Of a stretch of DNA of 43,942 bases, positions 16,111 through 24,745 are shown one piece after another. Source of the DNA: Rhizobiales bacterium Y(2018) (lineage in GTDB: Bacteria; Pseudomonadota; Alphaproteobacteria; Rhizobiales; Aestuariivirgaceae); contig SCPD01000027.1 of assembly GCA_005502925.1 (NCBI GenBank), forward strand, positions 1-43,942, written 5' to 3'. Made by a program: the position numbers and the translations under genes. How positions within the stretch are numbered: position 1 is the stretch's first letter; each line of letters opens with the position of its first letter. The notes under the pieces are model-generated. The model did no database searches. It was not told the origin of the DNA and saw only the letters and a list, made by a program, of their open reading frames with translations.

Positions 16111-17454
16111 ATGAATATCGCCATGATCGGATCGAGCTATGTGGGACTCGTGTCCGGTGCCTGCCTTGCCGATTTCGGCCACCGGGTCGTCTGCGTCGAT
16201 AAGGACCAGGCGAAGATCGAGGCGCTGCGCCAGGGCCGCATTCCGATCTATGAGCCGGGTCTCGATCAGGTCGTTGCCGACAATGTCAAAGCAGGCCGCC
16301 TCTCCTTCACCGGCGACCTCAAGGAAGGTGTCGCCCAGGCGGATGTCATCTTCGTCGCCGTCGGCACGCCATCCAGGCGCGGCGACGGCCATGCCGATAT
16401 GAGCTTCGTCGAAGCGGCGGCGCGCGAGCTTGGCGAAGTGGTGAGGCCCGAGACGGTCATCGTCATCAAATCGACGGTGCCGGTCGGCACGTCCGACAAG
16501 GTCGAGCACATCCTGCGCACGCACAATCCGACGCTCGATGTGTCGGTCGCCTCCAATCCGGAATTCCTGCGCGAGGGCTCGGCCATCGCCGATTTCAAGC
16601 GTCCCGACCGCATCATCGTCGGCGTCAATGACGAGCGCGGGCGCGCGGCGCTGAGCGAAGTCTACCGGCCGCTCTATCTCAACCGCTCGCCTTTGCTGTT
16701 CACCTCGCGCCGCACTGCCGAGCTCACCAAATATGCGGCCAACGCCTTTCTCGCCATGAAAGTCACCTTCATCAACGAGATCGCCGATCTGTGCGAGAAG
16801 GCCGGCGCCGACGTCCAGGACGTGGCGCGCGGCATCGGCCTCGACAACCGCATCGGCGCCAAGTTCCTGCATGCGGGACCGGGTTATGGCGGCTCGTGCT
16901 TCCCCAAGGATACAACGGCGCTCATCCGCATCGCCCAGGATTTCGAATCGCCCATGCGCCTGATCGAGGCGACGGTGGCGGTCAATGAAACCAGGCGGCG
17001 CGCCATGGGCCGCAAGATCGCCGCGGCGGTCGGCGGCGATCTGCGCGACCGGACCGTGGCGCTGCTCGGCGTCACCTTCAAGCCCAATACCGACGACATC
17101 CGCGAGGCCCCGGCGCTGGCGATCATCCAGGCGCTGCAGGATGCGGGTGCCCAGATCCGGCTTTATGACCCGGCCGGCATGGACGCGGCGCGCGCGCAGC
17201 TCAGCGGCGTCGCCTTCGGCGCCAGTCCTTATGAGATCGCCGATGGGGCGGATGCCCTGGTGATCGTTACCGAATGGGAAGAGTTTCGCGCCCTCGACTT
17301 CAAGACACTCAAGCAGGTCATGAAATCTCCCTGCCTGGTCGATCTGCGCAATGTCTATCGCCGCGAGGATCTGGCGCGCCACGGCTTCCGTTATTTCAGC
17401 ATCGGCCGGCCCGATCACGACATCCCGCTCAGCTTCGTCGAAGCCGCGGAATAA
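16111..17454 (+). CDS. ugd: UDP-glucose 6-dehydrogenase
   Basis: A 447-residue cytosolic enzyme that oxidises UDP-glucose to UDP-glucuronate with two NAD+, supplying acidic sugar for the EPS. Visible parts are an N-terminal Rossmann domain, the KSTVPVGT and NPEFLREG motifs, and the catalytic Cys263 in GYGGSCFPKD, then the C-terminal UDP-binding domain (LLGVTFKPNTDDIREAP near 315). The dinucleotide loop reads GSSYVG rather than the usual GxGYVG, a Ser for the second Gly. It has an AAAGGA ribosome binding site. It lies 21 nt before the glycosyltransferase block and is probably co-transcribed with it. Confidence 0.95.
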   Translation: MNIAMIGSSYVGLVSGACLADFGHRVVCVDKDQAKIEALRQGRIPIYEPGLDQVVADNVKAGRLSFTGDLKEGVAQADVIFVAVGTPSRRGDGHADMSFVEAAARELGEVVRPETVIVIKSTVPVGTSDKVEHILRTHNPTLDVSVASNPEFLREGSAIADFKRPDRIIVGVNDERGRAALSEVYRPLYLNRSPLLFTSRRTAELTKYAANAFLAMKVTFINEIADLCEKAGADVQDVARGIGLDNRIGAKFLHAGPGYGGSCFPKDTTALIRIAQDFESPMRLIEATVAVNETRRRAMGRKIAAAVGGDLRDRTVALLGVTFKPNTDDIREAPALAIIQALQDAGAQIRLYDPAGMDAARAQLSGVAFGASPYEIADGADALVIVTEWEEFRALDFKTLKQVMKSPCLVDLRNVYRREDLARHGFRYFSIGRPDHDIPLSFVEAAE

Positions 17455-17475
17455 GACCTGAGAGAGGGGACCGAC

Positions 17476-18708
17476 ATGTCGCTTTCACTTCCGCTGCCGG
17501 CCCGCAAGGACAGACCGCCGCATTGCGTGATCATCGTCGAAAATCTGCCGGTGCCCTTCGACCGCCGGGTATGGCAGGAGGCCAATGCGCTGAAGGAGGC
17601 GGGATGGGACGTCTCCGTCATCTGCCCGAAGAACGAGCAGCACCCGCTGAGCTATGAGGAGATCAACGGCATCGCGATCCATCGCCATGCTCTGCCACTC
17701 GAGGCGCGCGGCAAGCTCGGTTTCATTTTCGAATATGCCTGTGCGCTGTTCCACGAAACGCGGCTTCTGGCCAAGATCGCTCTGACCCGCGGCTTCGATG
17801 TGGTGCAGGGCTGCAATCCGCCCGACCTCATCTTCCTGGTCGCGGCGCCCTACAAGCTCTTCGGCAAGAAATATGTCTTCGACCATCACGATCTGTGCCC
17901 CGAGCTTTATGCCGCGAAATATGAGCGGCATGGTTTCTTTCACCGTCTGCTGCTGCTCGCCGAAAAATGCACGTTCCGGTCTGCCGACAAGGTGATCTCG
18001 GCCAACGACACCTATCGCGACATCGCGATTTCGCGCGGCGGCAAGAATCCCGGCGATGTCACGACCGTCTATAGCGTGCCCGACCGCCAGAAATTGCGCC
18101 GTGTCGCGCCCGATGCGGCGCTCAAGGCGGACGCCAAGGTGGTGCTCGGTTATGTCGGCATCATCGCCGACCAGGATGGCGTCGATCATCTGGTCCGCAT
18201 GATGCATCACATCGTGCATGAGGAGGGAAGGCAGGGCGTTCGCGCCGTGGTCGTCGGCGACGGGCCGGCGCTCGCGTCGGTGCAGGCGCTGGCAAGCACC
18301 CTCGGCGTGGCGGAGCATGTGGTCTTCACCGGCTATTTGCGGGGCGAGAAGCTGCTCGCCGCGCTGAGCAGCTTCGATATCGGCATCATTCCCGACCCGG
18401 TGAACGAGTACAATGACAAGATCAGCATGAACAAGGTGTTCGAATATTCGGCCCTTGGCGTTCCCTCCGTTTCCTATGATCTGAGCGAGACGCGCCGGCT
18501 TCTGGGCGATGCGGGAAGTTATGCCGCGGACGCGACGCCGCGGGGCCTCAGCCTGGCCGCCTTGCCGCTGATCGATGACGAGACGCATCGCCGTGCCATG
18601 GGAGCTCGGGCCGGCAAGCTTGCGGAAGAGAAATTCAACTGGTCGAGCGAAGCCGAAAAATATGTCGCTGCCTATGCCGACCTCGTGAAGCAGAGGGCCT
18701 ATGCATGA
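17476..18708 (+). CDS. Glycosyltransferase family 4 (GT-B)
   Basis: A 410-residue GT-B enzyme related to the WbuB/WcaI group. The N-terminal acceptor domain opens with IIVENLPVPFDRRVWQEANAL near residue 17; the C-terminal donor domain has LGYVGIIADQDG near 220, VVGDGP near 257 and the family E-x7-E equivalent in NKVFEYSALGVPSV near 320. It adds a sugar from a nucleotide donor to the lipid-linked EPS unit on the cytosolic face. Its stop overlaps the deacetylase start by 4 bp (ATGA). Donor and linkage cannot be assigned. Confidence 0.93.
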   Translation: MSLSLPLPARKDRPPHCVIIVENLPVPFDRRVWQEANALKEAGWDVSVICPKNEQHPLSYEEINGIAIHRHALPLEARGKLGFIFEYACALFHETRLLAKIALTRGFDVVQGCNPPDLIFLVAAPYKLFGKKYVFDHHDLCPELYAAKYERHGFFHRLLLLAEKCTFRSADKVISANDTYRDIAISRGGKNPGDVTTVYSVPDRQKLRRVAPDAALKADAKVVLGYVGIIADQDGVDHLVRMMHHIVHEEGRQGVRAVVVGDGPALASVQALASTLGVAEHVVFTGYLRGEKLLAALSSFDIGIIPDPVNEYNDKISMNKVFEYSALGVPSVSYDLSETRRLLGDAGSYAADATPRGLSLAALPLIDDETHRRAMGARAGKLAEEKFNWSSEAEKYVAAYADLVKQRAYA

Positions 18709-19454
18709 AGCGATTTAGGCGGCTTGCCGCACTGCCCGCGATTTTCCTGAGTGTATGCGCCGTGGCGGCGCAAGCCACGGAAGACAGATGCGTCGGCGCA
18801 TTGCCCGAGCGCACCTTGTCTCTGTCGGAAGCGAAGATCACGCAGTTCGGTACCTTGCAGAAGCTGCCGGCCTTGCCGCTCGAGGCCGGCGAATATGTGC
18901 TGACCTTCGACGACGGCCCGAGCTTCAAGACCACGCCGAAAATCCTCAGCGAGCTCCATGGCGCCTGTGTGCATGCGACATTTTTCATGGTCGGCAAGCA
19001 GGCATTGCAGCAGCCGCTCATTGCGCGCCTGGTCAAGGCGATGGGGCATTCGATCGGCACGCACACTTATTCGCATATCAAGCTGAAGGATCTGCCGCTC
19101 GGACAGGCGACGGAGGAAATCAAAAGGGGCGTCAAGGCCGTCCAATGGGCAGTGTACGGCAACCGCATGACATCCGTGCCGCTCTTCCGCTTTCCTGAAA
19201 ATGCCGGAACGCCCGATCTCCTTGAAGTGGCGGCGCGCCTCGATCTGATCGTGGCGAGCTATGACATCAGTCCCGAAGATTGGCGCAATCATCCGCCCGC
19301 CGAAACGCTGAGGCGCCTGCGGCAGCGGCTCAATGCCAATGACCGCGGCGTCATTGTGATGCATGACATCCAGACCAACACCGTGCCGCTCGTGCCCATG
19401 GTGATCGACGAGCTCAAATCGCGCAACGCCAAGATCGTTCATCTGGTGGAGTGA
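18705..19454 (+). CDS. Exported polysaccharide deacetylase (CE4/NodB-like)
   Basis: A 249-residue protein with an N-terminal signal sequence (residues 1-24) and a NodB-homology domain: TFDDGP with Asp69/Asp70, the metal-binding H120-T-Y-S-H124, RFPENAG (motif 3), and a late VMHDI histidine. CE4 enzymes remove N- or O-acetyl groups from polysaccharides using a divalent metal. In this locus it would trim acetyls from the EPS in the periplasm. The translational overlap with the preceding glycosyltransferase supports a role in the same polymer. The substrate (GlcNAc or O-acetyl) is unknown. Confidence 0.9.
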   Translation: MKRFRRLAALPAIFLSVCAVAAQATEDRCVGALPERTLSLSEAKITQFGTLQKLPALPLEAGEYVLTFDDGPSFKTTPKILSELHGACVHATFFMVGKQALQQPLIARLVKAMGHSIGTHTYSHIKLKDLPLGQATEEIKRGVKAVQWAVYGNRMTSVPLFRFPENAGTPDLLEVAARLDLIVASYDISPEDWRNHPPAETLRRLRQRLNANDRGVIVMHDIQTNTVPLVPMVIDELKSRNAKIVHLVE

Positions 19455-19457
19455 TCA

Positions 19458-20567
19458 TTGACCGAAACCCGTTCAAAAGTGCCGCATGCGGTGGTGATGG
19501 ACGAGCTCAAGCAGAAGCTCGATCTCGTCCGTGACGTCGTTCCGCTGAGCCGGCCGGTCGTCTTTCTTGATTATCCGATGCATGGCAATGTCGGGGATCT
19601 CCTGATCCATGCCGGCACCGACCGGTTCTTCGCGGCCAATGGCTATGAGGTGATCGGGCGCTTCAGCATCCACGAATTCTGTCTCACCCATCGCCCGGAT
19701 CGGCCGATTGCCTATTTCAAGCCGTCGGTCAGTCGCCTCGACGCCCTGGTGAAGCGGGGTGTCACCATCGTTTTCCAGGGTGGCGGCAATCTGGGCGATC
19801 TCTATCGCGACCATCAGATGTTCCGCGAGCTGGTGATCGAGCGTTATCCCGAGACGCCGATCGTCATCCTGCCGCAGTCCATCCATTTTCAGGCGCCGGA
19901 GAGCCGCCAGGCGACGGCCAAGGTGTTCGGCGGCCATCGCCAGCTTTATGTCTTCGCGCGCGATCGTGAATCGTTGAGCTTCCTGCGCGAGGAATGCGGC
20001 AACCCGGCTTCCCTCATGCCCGACATGGCGCATGCGTTGTGGGGCAGCTTGCCGCGTAACGACGGCAGCAAGACAGCCACGCTGAATTTCCGCCGCCGCG
20101 ACAAAGAGGCGAAACTCAGCCCGGACGAACCGGCGGCGACCTTCGATTGGGACGACGTCACCTCGGCCGCCGATCGCTTCACCATCCGGCTGTTGCGCAA
20201 GATGCAGTCGCTCGATCTGCCGACCCGCTATGTGGTGCCGAACCATGTGCTGTGGGACGGCTTTCGCGACCGTCTGCTCGGCCGTTCGGTCGACCGCGTC
20301 GGTCAATATGGCAAGCTCGTCACCGACCGGCTGCATGGCATGATCCTGGGCGCTCTCCTCGATATGCCCGTCATCAGCGAGGACAACAGCTACGGCAAGG
20401 TCGGCCGCTATTACACGGAGTGGTTCGCCGCTTCCGACCGCATCGAGCATCGTGTGCAGCGTAGGACGCCACCGGCACCGTCCGTATCGAGGTCGCCGGC
20501 ATCAGCGGGCGCGAGAGAAAACCCTCGCGCCGAGAACACAGGAGCTTTGAGGGAATATGGGGTCTGA
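19458..20567 (+). CDS. Polysaccharide pyruvyl transferase
   Basis: A 369-residue enzyme of the polysaccharide pyruvyl transferase family (PF04230; ExoV/GumL-related), which puts ketal pyruvate from phosphoenolpyruvate onto a sugar. Diagnostic parts are GNVGDLLI near residue 42, the GGGNLGDLY loop near 110, PQSIHF near 140 and TDRLHGMILGALLDMPV near 290. TTG at 19458 is preferred over ATG at 19497, as GGAG lies 6 nt upstream and the extra residues are plausible. The last 35 residues are Pro/Ser/Ala-rich and unlike the family, and the gene overlaps the next by 11 bp, so the C-terminus may be a recent extension. Confidence 0.9.
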   Translation: MTETRSKVPHAVVMDELKQKLDLVRDVVPLSRPVVFLDYPMHGNVGDLLIHAGTDRFFAANGYEVIGRFSIHEFCLTHRPDRPIAYFKPSVSRLDALVKRGVTIVFQGGGNLGDLYRDHQMFRELVIERYPETPIVILPQSIHFQAPESRQATAKVFGGHRQLYVFARDRESLSFLREECGNPASLMPDMAHALWGSLPRNDGSKTATLNFRRRDKEAKLSPDEPAATFDWDDVTSAADRFTIRLLRKMQSLDLPTRYVVPNHVLWDGFRDRLLGRSVDRVGQYGKLVTDRLHGMILGALLDMPVISEDNSYGKVGRYYTEWFAASDRIEHRVQRRTPPAPSVSRSPASAGARENPRAENTGALREYGV

Positions 20568-21435
20568 AATCCTGTTCATCACGACGACGGACGCCGCCGG
20601 CGGCCGGACCGCCGATCTCGACCGTCTGTTGACATCCATCACCAAGGCGATGGCCGGGCGCGACTGGCGCATGCTGTTGCTGATCCAGCGTTCGGCGGCG
20701 GGCGCCGATCTGCCGGTGGACCTGCCGGTGGACCTGCCGGAGAATGTTCAGGTCGAGACCATGCCCAATCGCGTGTCGCTGTCGCATGCGCGCAATCTCA
20801 TGCTGCGCAAGGCGCGCGAGCAGGGGCTTCTCGCCCGCGTGCCGCTCATCGCCTTTCCCGATGATGATTGCTGGTATCCGGATGGATCGCTCGGCCGCAT
20901 CCTCAATCTCTTCCGCATCGACCAGGCGCTGGACTTCTGGTTCTGCACCTATGCCTCCGCACCCGCCTCGCCGCGCCGCGCTTTGTCGATGGACATGAAG
21001 CCGCCTTCCGCTTTCATGGTCGCCGCCAAGGCGTCCTCCAACACCATCTTCTTGAGAAGCCGCATCGCCGAGACCATTGGCGGCTTCGACGAGGAGCTGG
21101 GGGTCGGCACCCGCAATAGTGGCGGCGAGGATACCGATTATGCGCTGAGAGCCTTCCTGTCGGCGCGCAAATGCCGCTTCGTCGATCAGCCGTTGATCGG
21201 CCATCGCGACCACGATCCGACACTCCGGTCGCATTATTTCCGCGGCAGCCTCATTGCCATCGCCCGCCATGCCGCCGAGCGTCCGGCGCGTGTGCCGCTT
21301 CTGGCGCGCAAGCTCCTGGTCGGCGGCGCGCTGGTCGCCACCAGGCGGATGTCGTCGCAGGATTTCGTGAGCGCGCTCAAGGTCGCCTTCTCGGCCAAGA
21401 CCGGCTGGCGCCGCTCGAAAGGGGAGGCCGCCTGA
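20557..21435 (+). CDS. Glycosyltransferase family 2
   Basis: A 292-residue GT-A enzyme: the FPDDDCWYPDGSL segment near residue 105 is the metal-binding DxD-type loop, and GTRNSGGEDTDYALRAFL near 188 is the acceptor/catalytic base motif. It adds a sugar to the growing EPS unit. Residues near 51-62 are a short DLPV repeat (DLPVDLPVDLPE) encoded by a 12-bp tandem duplication in a loop before the SHARN motif. Its stop codon overlaps the next gene's start by 1 nt. Sugar and linkage unknown. Confidence 0.9.
   Translation: MGSEILFITTTDAAGGRTADLDRLLTSITKAMAGRDWRMLLLIQRSAAGADLPVDLPVDLPENVQVETMPNRVSLSHARNLMLRKAREQGLLARVPLIAFPDDDCWYPDGSLGRILNLFRIDQALDFWFCTYASAPASPRRALSMDMKPPSAFMVAAKASSNTIFLRSRIAETIGGFDEELGVGTRNSGGEDTDYALRAFLSARKCRFVDQPLIGHRDHDPTLRSHYFRGSLIAIARHAAERPARVPLLARKLLVGGALVATRRMSSQDFVSALKVAFSAKTGWRRSKGEAA
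20707..20742 (+). repeat. 12-bp tandem repeat within the GT2 gene
   Basis: GATCTGCCGGTG is followed by GACCTGCCGGTG and a near copy GACCTGCCGGAG. The unit is a multiple of three, so copy-number change would alter loop length and keep the frame. Confidence 0.8.
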
Positions 21436-21938
21436 TGCGCAGCCTCAATCAGCTGCTCTGGCTGCAGCGCGCCTTGGTGAAGCTCAGATGGGCCTATTTC
21501 ACCAAATTCTGGGGCATGGACATCGATCCGAGCACGGTCATGTCACTGAGCGTCCGGCTCGACAAGACCTATCCGAAAGGCGTGCATATCGGCCCCGACA
21601 GCTATCTCGCTTTCGACGTCGCGGTGCTGGCGCATGACATGTCGCGCGGCCTCTATCTCGACACCTATATCGGCGCACGCTGCTTCATCGGCGCGCGCAG
21701 CATCATCCTGCCCGGCATACGTATTGGCGACGGCTCGATCGTCGGCTCCGGCAGCGTCGTCACCCGCGACGTGCCACCGGCCACGATCGTTGCCGGCAAT
21801 CCGGCGCGTATCATCCGCCAGGGCATCGAAACCGGCCGGTTCGGCCGCTTGCGCAGCGCCGACCGGCCGCCGGAACAGTTCGTCACGCCCGAAAGAGAGT
21901 TGGATCTCGCGGCGCGCGGGGCGGAGGGCCTGTCATGA
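21435..21938 (+). CDS. Hexapeptide-repeat acyltransferase
   Basis: A 167-residue left-handed beta-helix enzyme of the LbH/WbbJ-like O-acetyltransferase group. Hexapeptide repeats run from about residue 55 to 130 (YIGARCFIGARSIILPGIRIGDGSIVGSGSVV), followed by the PATIVAGNPARIIR end motif. It would transfer an acetyl (or other acyl) group from acyl-CoA to an EPS sugar in the cytosol. The start shares one base with the preceding stop (TGATG) and the stop overlaps the next start by 4 bp. A longer upstream frame exists only as an overlap with the GT2 gene and was discarded. Confidence 0.9.
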   Translation: MRSLNQLLWLQRALVKLRWAYFTKFWGMDIDPSTVMSLSVRLDKTYPKGVHIGPDSYLAFDVAVLAHDMSRGLYLDTYIGARCFIGARSIILPGIRIGDGSIVGSGSVVTRDVPPATIVAGNPARIIRQGIETGRFGRLRSADRPPEQFVTPERELDLAARGAEGLS

Positions 21939-22585
21939 AATTTGCCGCGGCTCTGCTGCTGATGGTTCTGATGATTGCGCCGGCCGCGGCGCAACAGGGC
22001 GAAGCCCTGAAGATCGTGACCTTCGGCACCAGCCTCACGGCACGAGGCGGCTGGCAGGAGCCGTTCCGCCGCGCTCTGAGTGCTTGCCGCGGCGCCGAGG
22101 TAACGATCGTCAATCTGGCGAAGAGCGGCATGGCGTCCGACTGGGGCGTGACCCAGACCGACAAGGTGCTGGCCGAGAAGCCCGGTGTCGTTCTCATCGA
22201 ATTCGCCGTTAATGACTCGGCACTCGACCGCTTCCTCTCGCTCGCCTCGAGCGGCGCCAATATCGAGAAGATCGTCACGCGCCTGAAAGCGGGCGACAGC
22301 AAGCCCGCTATCTATGTCATGGCGATGTCGCCGGTTTCGGGCCTGCGCGGACTGATCCGTCCCTATCTCGCTCAATATGAGGATCTGCATGCCGAGATCG
22401 CGCAGCGGCTGGGGGTTGGTTTCATCGATCACCGGCCGGCCTGGGCCAGGCTTTCCGCCGATGAGGTCGCCACTGCGATCGCCGACGGCACCCATCCCGA
22501 TCCCGATACCGCCGGCCGCGTGATGCTGCCGGGGCTGATGAAGGCCCTCGCCGGCGCCGATTGCCAGGCCGCCAGAACGGAGTGA
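21935..22585 (+). CDS. Periplasmic SGNH/GDSL-family hydrolase
   Basis: A 216-residue protein with a signal peptide (1-20, AAA/AQ cleavage) and an SGNH hydrolase domain: block I is FGTSLTARGG (Ser nucleophile; GTS replaces GDS), block II KSGMAS, block III EFAVND, block V DGTHPD with the catalytic Asp/His. Such enzymes act as carbohydrate esterases or lipases. Sitting after the acyltransferase, it may remove or move acyl groups on the EPS in the periplasm; this is inferred from position. It starts within an ATGA overlap. Confidence 0.88.
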   Translation: MKFAAALLLMVLMIAPAAAQQGEALKIVTFGTSLTARGGWQEPFRRALSACRGAEVTIVNLAKSGMASDWGVTQTDKVLAEKPGVVLIEFAVNDSALDRFLSLASSGANIEKIVTRLKAGDSKPAIYVMAMSPVSGLRGLIRPYLAQYEDLHAEIAQRLGVGFIDHRPAWARLSADEVATAIADGTHPDPDTAGRVMLPGLMKALAGADCQAARTE

Positions 22586-22592
22586 ATTTTTG

Positions 22593-23465
22593 ATGAGCAT
22601 CTCGGCCGTCATTCCCGTGAAGAATCGTCCTTCCCTGATCGTCCAGGCGATCGGCAGCTGCCTTGCGCAAAGCCAGGCGCCGGACGAGATCATCATCGTC
22701 GATGACGGGTCGGATGATGCGACGCCCGATATCGTGAAGGATCTCGCGGCGAAGGAGAGCCGGATCAAGCTCATCCGCCGCGAGAAGAGCGGCGGCGCCG
22801 CCTTGGCCCGCAATCTCGGCGCCGCGCAGGCTGAGGGCAGGTGGCTCGCCTTTCTCGATTCCGACGACCGCTGGCATGAAGACAAGCTCGAAAGCCAGCT
22901 CGCTCTGGCGCGCCAGTTCCCGGATGCGCCGGCGATCTTCTGCGGCATTCGTTACGCCTATGCGACGCGCAAGGCGCGGATCGGCATCCCGAAGCCGGTC
23001 ATCTTCCATGCCGATCTCACGGTCTCCAATGTGCTGGCCTCGACCTCGGCGGCCTTCGTGCGCAAGGACCGGTTCGAAGAGGTTCTGGGCTTCGATGCGG
23101 CGCTGCCCAATTGCGAGGACTGGGATCTGTGGCTGAAGCTCGCCAAGCTTGGGCCCTTGCCCGTCGTCCAGGCGCCGCTCGTCGAGTATTCCTTCGAGGC
23201 GACCAACAAATTGTCGCGCGACGTGACCAAGCTGCTGCGCGGGCATGAGCTGGTCTTCGCCCGCATCGCGGCCGAATGCGGCTCGGGCCGCCTGTCGGCT
23301 CTGCATGACCTCAAGCGCGCCGAGCTCCATATCAGGGTGACCGGCGAGGTGATGAAGGCGCTGCGCTTCATCAAATCGGCTTTGCTGCAATCACCCTCGG
23401 GCGAAGTCCTGCGGCGCTCCGTTCATCTCATGGGTCTGATGACCGTGCATGGGGCGCGCTTGTGA
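22593..23465 (+). CDS. Glycosyltransferase family 2
   Basis: A 290-residue GT-A enzyme of the classical GT2 type. It opens with ISAVIPVKNRP, has IIIVDDGSDD near residue 34, the ALARNLGAA helix, the FLDSDD metal-binding motif near 90, and CEDWDLWLKLA near 170. It adds a sugar to the lipid-linked repeat unit. ATG 22593 is preferred to the TTG directly before it; GGAG lies about 10 nt upstream. It overlaps the polymerase gene by 4 bp (GTGA). Donor unknown. Confidence 0.92.
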   Translation: MSISAVIPVKNRPSLIVQAIGSCLAQSQAPDEIIIVDDGSDDATPDIVKDLAAKESRIKLIRREKSGGAALARNLGAAQAEGRWLAFLDSDDRWHEDKLESQLALARQFPDAPAIFCGIRYAYATRKARIGIPKPVIFHADLTVSNVLASTSAAFVRKDRFEEVLGFDAALPNCEDWDLWLKLAKLGPLPVVQAPLVEYSFEATNKLSRDVTKLLRGHELVFARIAAECGSGRLSALHDLKRAELHIRVTGEVMKALRFIKSALLQSPSGEVLRRSVHLMGLMTVHGARL

Positions 23466-24745
23466 GAAGACCGGTTGCCCAGACATGGTGGTCCAATTTC
23501 GGCATGCTCGACCTGCTGCTGATCGCCTATGTCTTCCTGACCCAGCTCAGCATCCGCCGCCTGACCGGCAGCGAGAAGCTCGCCACCGATCCGGCCAAGC
23601 TCGATCTGTCGAACATCACCAAGATCGCCTTGTGGGTCTTCGGTCTGCTGTTCGCCGCCTGGCTGCTGCGCCGGCATTCCGGCTGGCTGCTGCAGGCGCC
23701 GATGCGCTACGTGCTGATCTTCTTCGCCTGGATATTCGTCACTGCGCTTTATTCGCCGGAGCCCTTCAAATCGCTGGTCATGGCGGCGAGCCTCCTGTCG
23801 GTCTTCTTCGTCTTCCTCGCTTTCGCCGAGGCGCGCGGGCTGCCGGTTCTATTCGACCGGCTGATCCAGATCCAGACGGTGTTTCTCGCACTGTCTATCC
23901 TGCTGTTCTTCGCGGTTCCTTCCGTGTCGCGCATGCTGGCCTGGGACGGCTCGGTCGGCAGCCGCATGACCGGCCTCGGCGGCCATCCCAACCAGACCGG
24001 CGTGCTGGCGAGCTTCATTCTCGTTGCGATCTATGCTCGCTGCGACAGTGGCAGTCTTTCGCGCCTGTTCAAGGCTCTCGCCATCGGGGTAGCGCTCGTT
24101 GCCCTGGTCCTGACCCAGAGCCGCACCTCCTTGATCGCCGCTGCCTTCGGCTGCGCCACGTTCTTCCTGCTCAAGAACCGCTGGAATGCGGTGCTCATCC
24201 CCATTCTTCTGTGCCTGGGGGCCGCCGCGGCCATCGTCATCAGCCTCGACAGTCAGATCCTCGCGATGTTCGCCCGCTCCGGCGATGCCGATGAGCTGCT
24301 CACCGGAACGGGCCGCAGCTTCATCTGGGAGTTGTCCTGGGGCCTCATCCAGCGCCAGCCGATCTTCGGCTACGGCTTCAATTCGACCTACAGCATCTTC
24401 ATGGCGGAGGCCTATCTGCTGGCGGGCGATGTCGGCATCTACATCTTTCCGCATTCGCATAATCTGGTGCTGCAGCTTCTGCTCTATGGCGGGGTGATCG
24501 CGTTGGCACTCTTCATCCTGCTGATCGCCTCGATCGGGCGCTGCGCGCTTGCCGCACGCGACCCGCGCATCGCCGCCTTGCTCGCTTGTTATCTTGCCTT
24601 CTCGATGACCGAATCCGCCGGCTTCTTTCAATATGCCGACAACATGATCGCGATCTTGGCGCTGGCGGTCGTGGCCGCCCAGTTCGCGCCCACTCACTTC
24701 CGGCAGGCCGCCCGCTTCACTCATCCGGCGGAGGCCTTGCCATGA
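23462..24745 (+). CDS. Wzy-type EPS polymerase / O-antigen ligase family protein
   Basis: A 427-residue integral membrane protein with about eleven predicted TM helices and a large periplasmic loop carrying the Wzy_C/O-antigen-ligase signature (PHSHNLVLQLLLYGG near residue 335). It most resembles ExoQ/Wzy polymerases that join flipped repeat units in the periplasm. The start is GTG, overlapping the previous stop (GTGA); the stop overlaps the flippase start (ATGA). A ligase role is less likely because it sits between EPS glycosyltransferases and a flippase. Confidence 0.87.
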   Translation: MRRPVAQTWWSNFGMLDLLLIAYVFLTQLSIRRLTGSEKLATDPAKLDLSNITKIALWVFGLLFAAWLLRRHSGWLLQAPMRYVLIFFAWIFVTALYSPEPFKSLVMAASLLSVFFVFLAFAEARGLPVLFDRLIQIQTVFLALSILLFFAVPSVSRMLAWDGSVGSRMTGLGGHPNQTGVLASFILVAIYARCDSGSLSRLFKALAIGVALVALVLTQSRTSLIAAAFGCATFFLLKNRWNAVLIPILLCLGAAAAIVISLDSQILAMFARSGDADELLTGTGRSFIWELSWGLIQRQPIFGYGFNSTYSIFMAEAYLLAGDVGIYIFPHSHNLVLQLLLYGGVIALALFILLIASIGRCALAARDPRIAALLACYLAFSMTESAGFFQYADNMIAILALAVVAAQFAPTHFRQAARFTHPAEALP

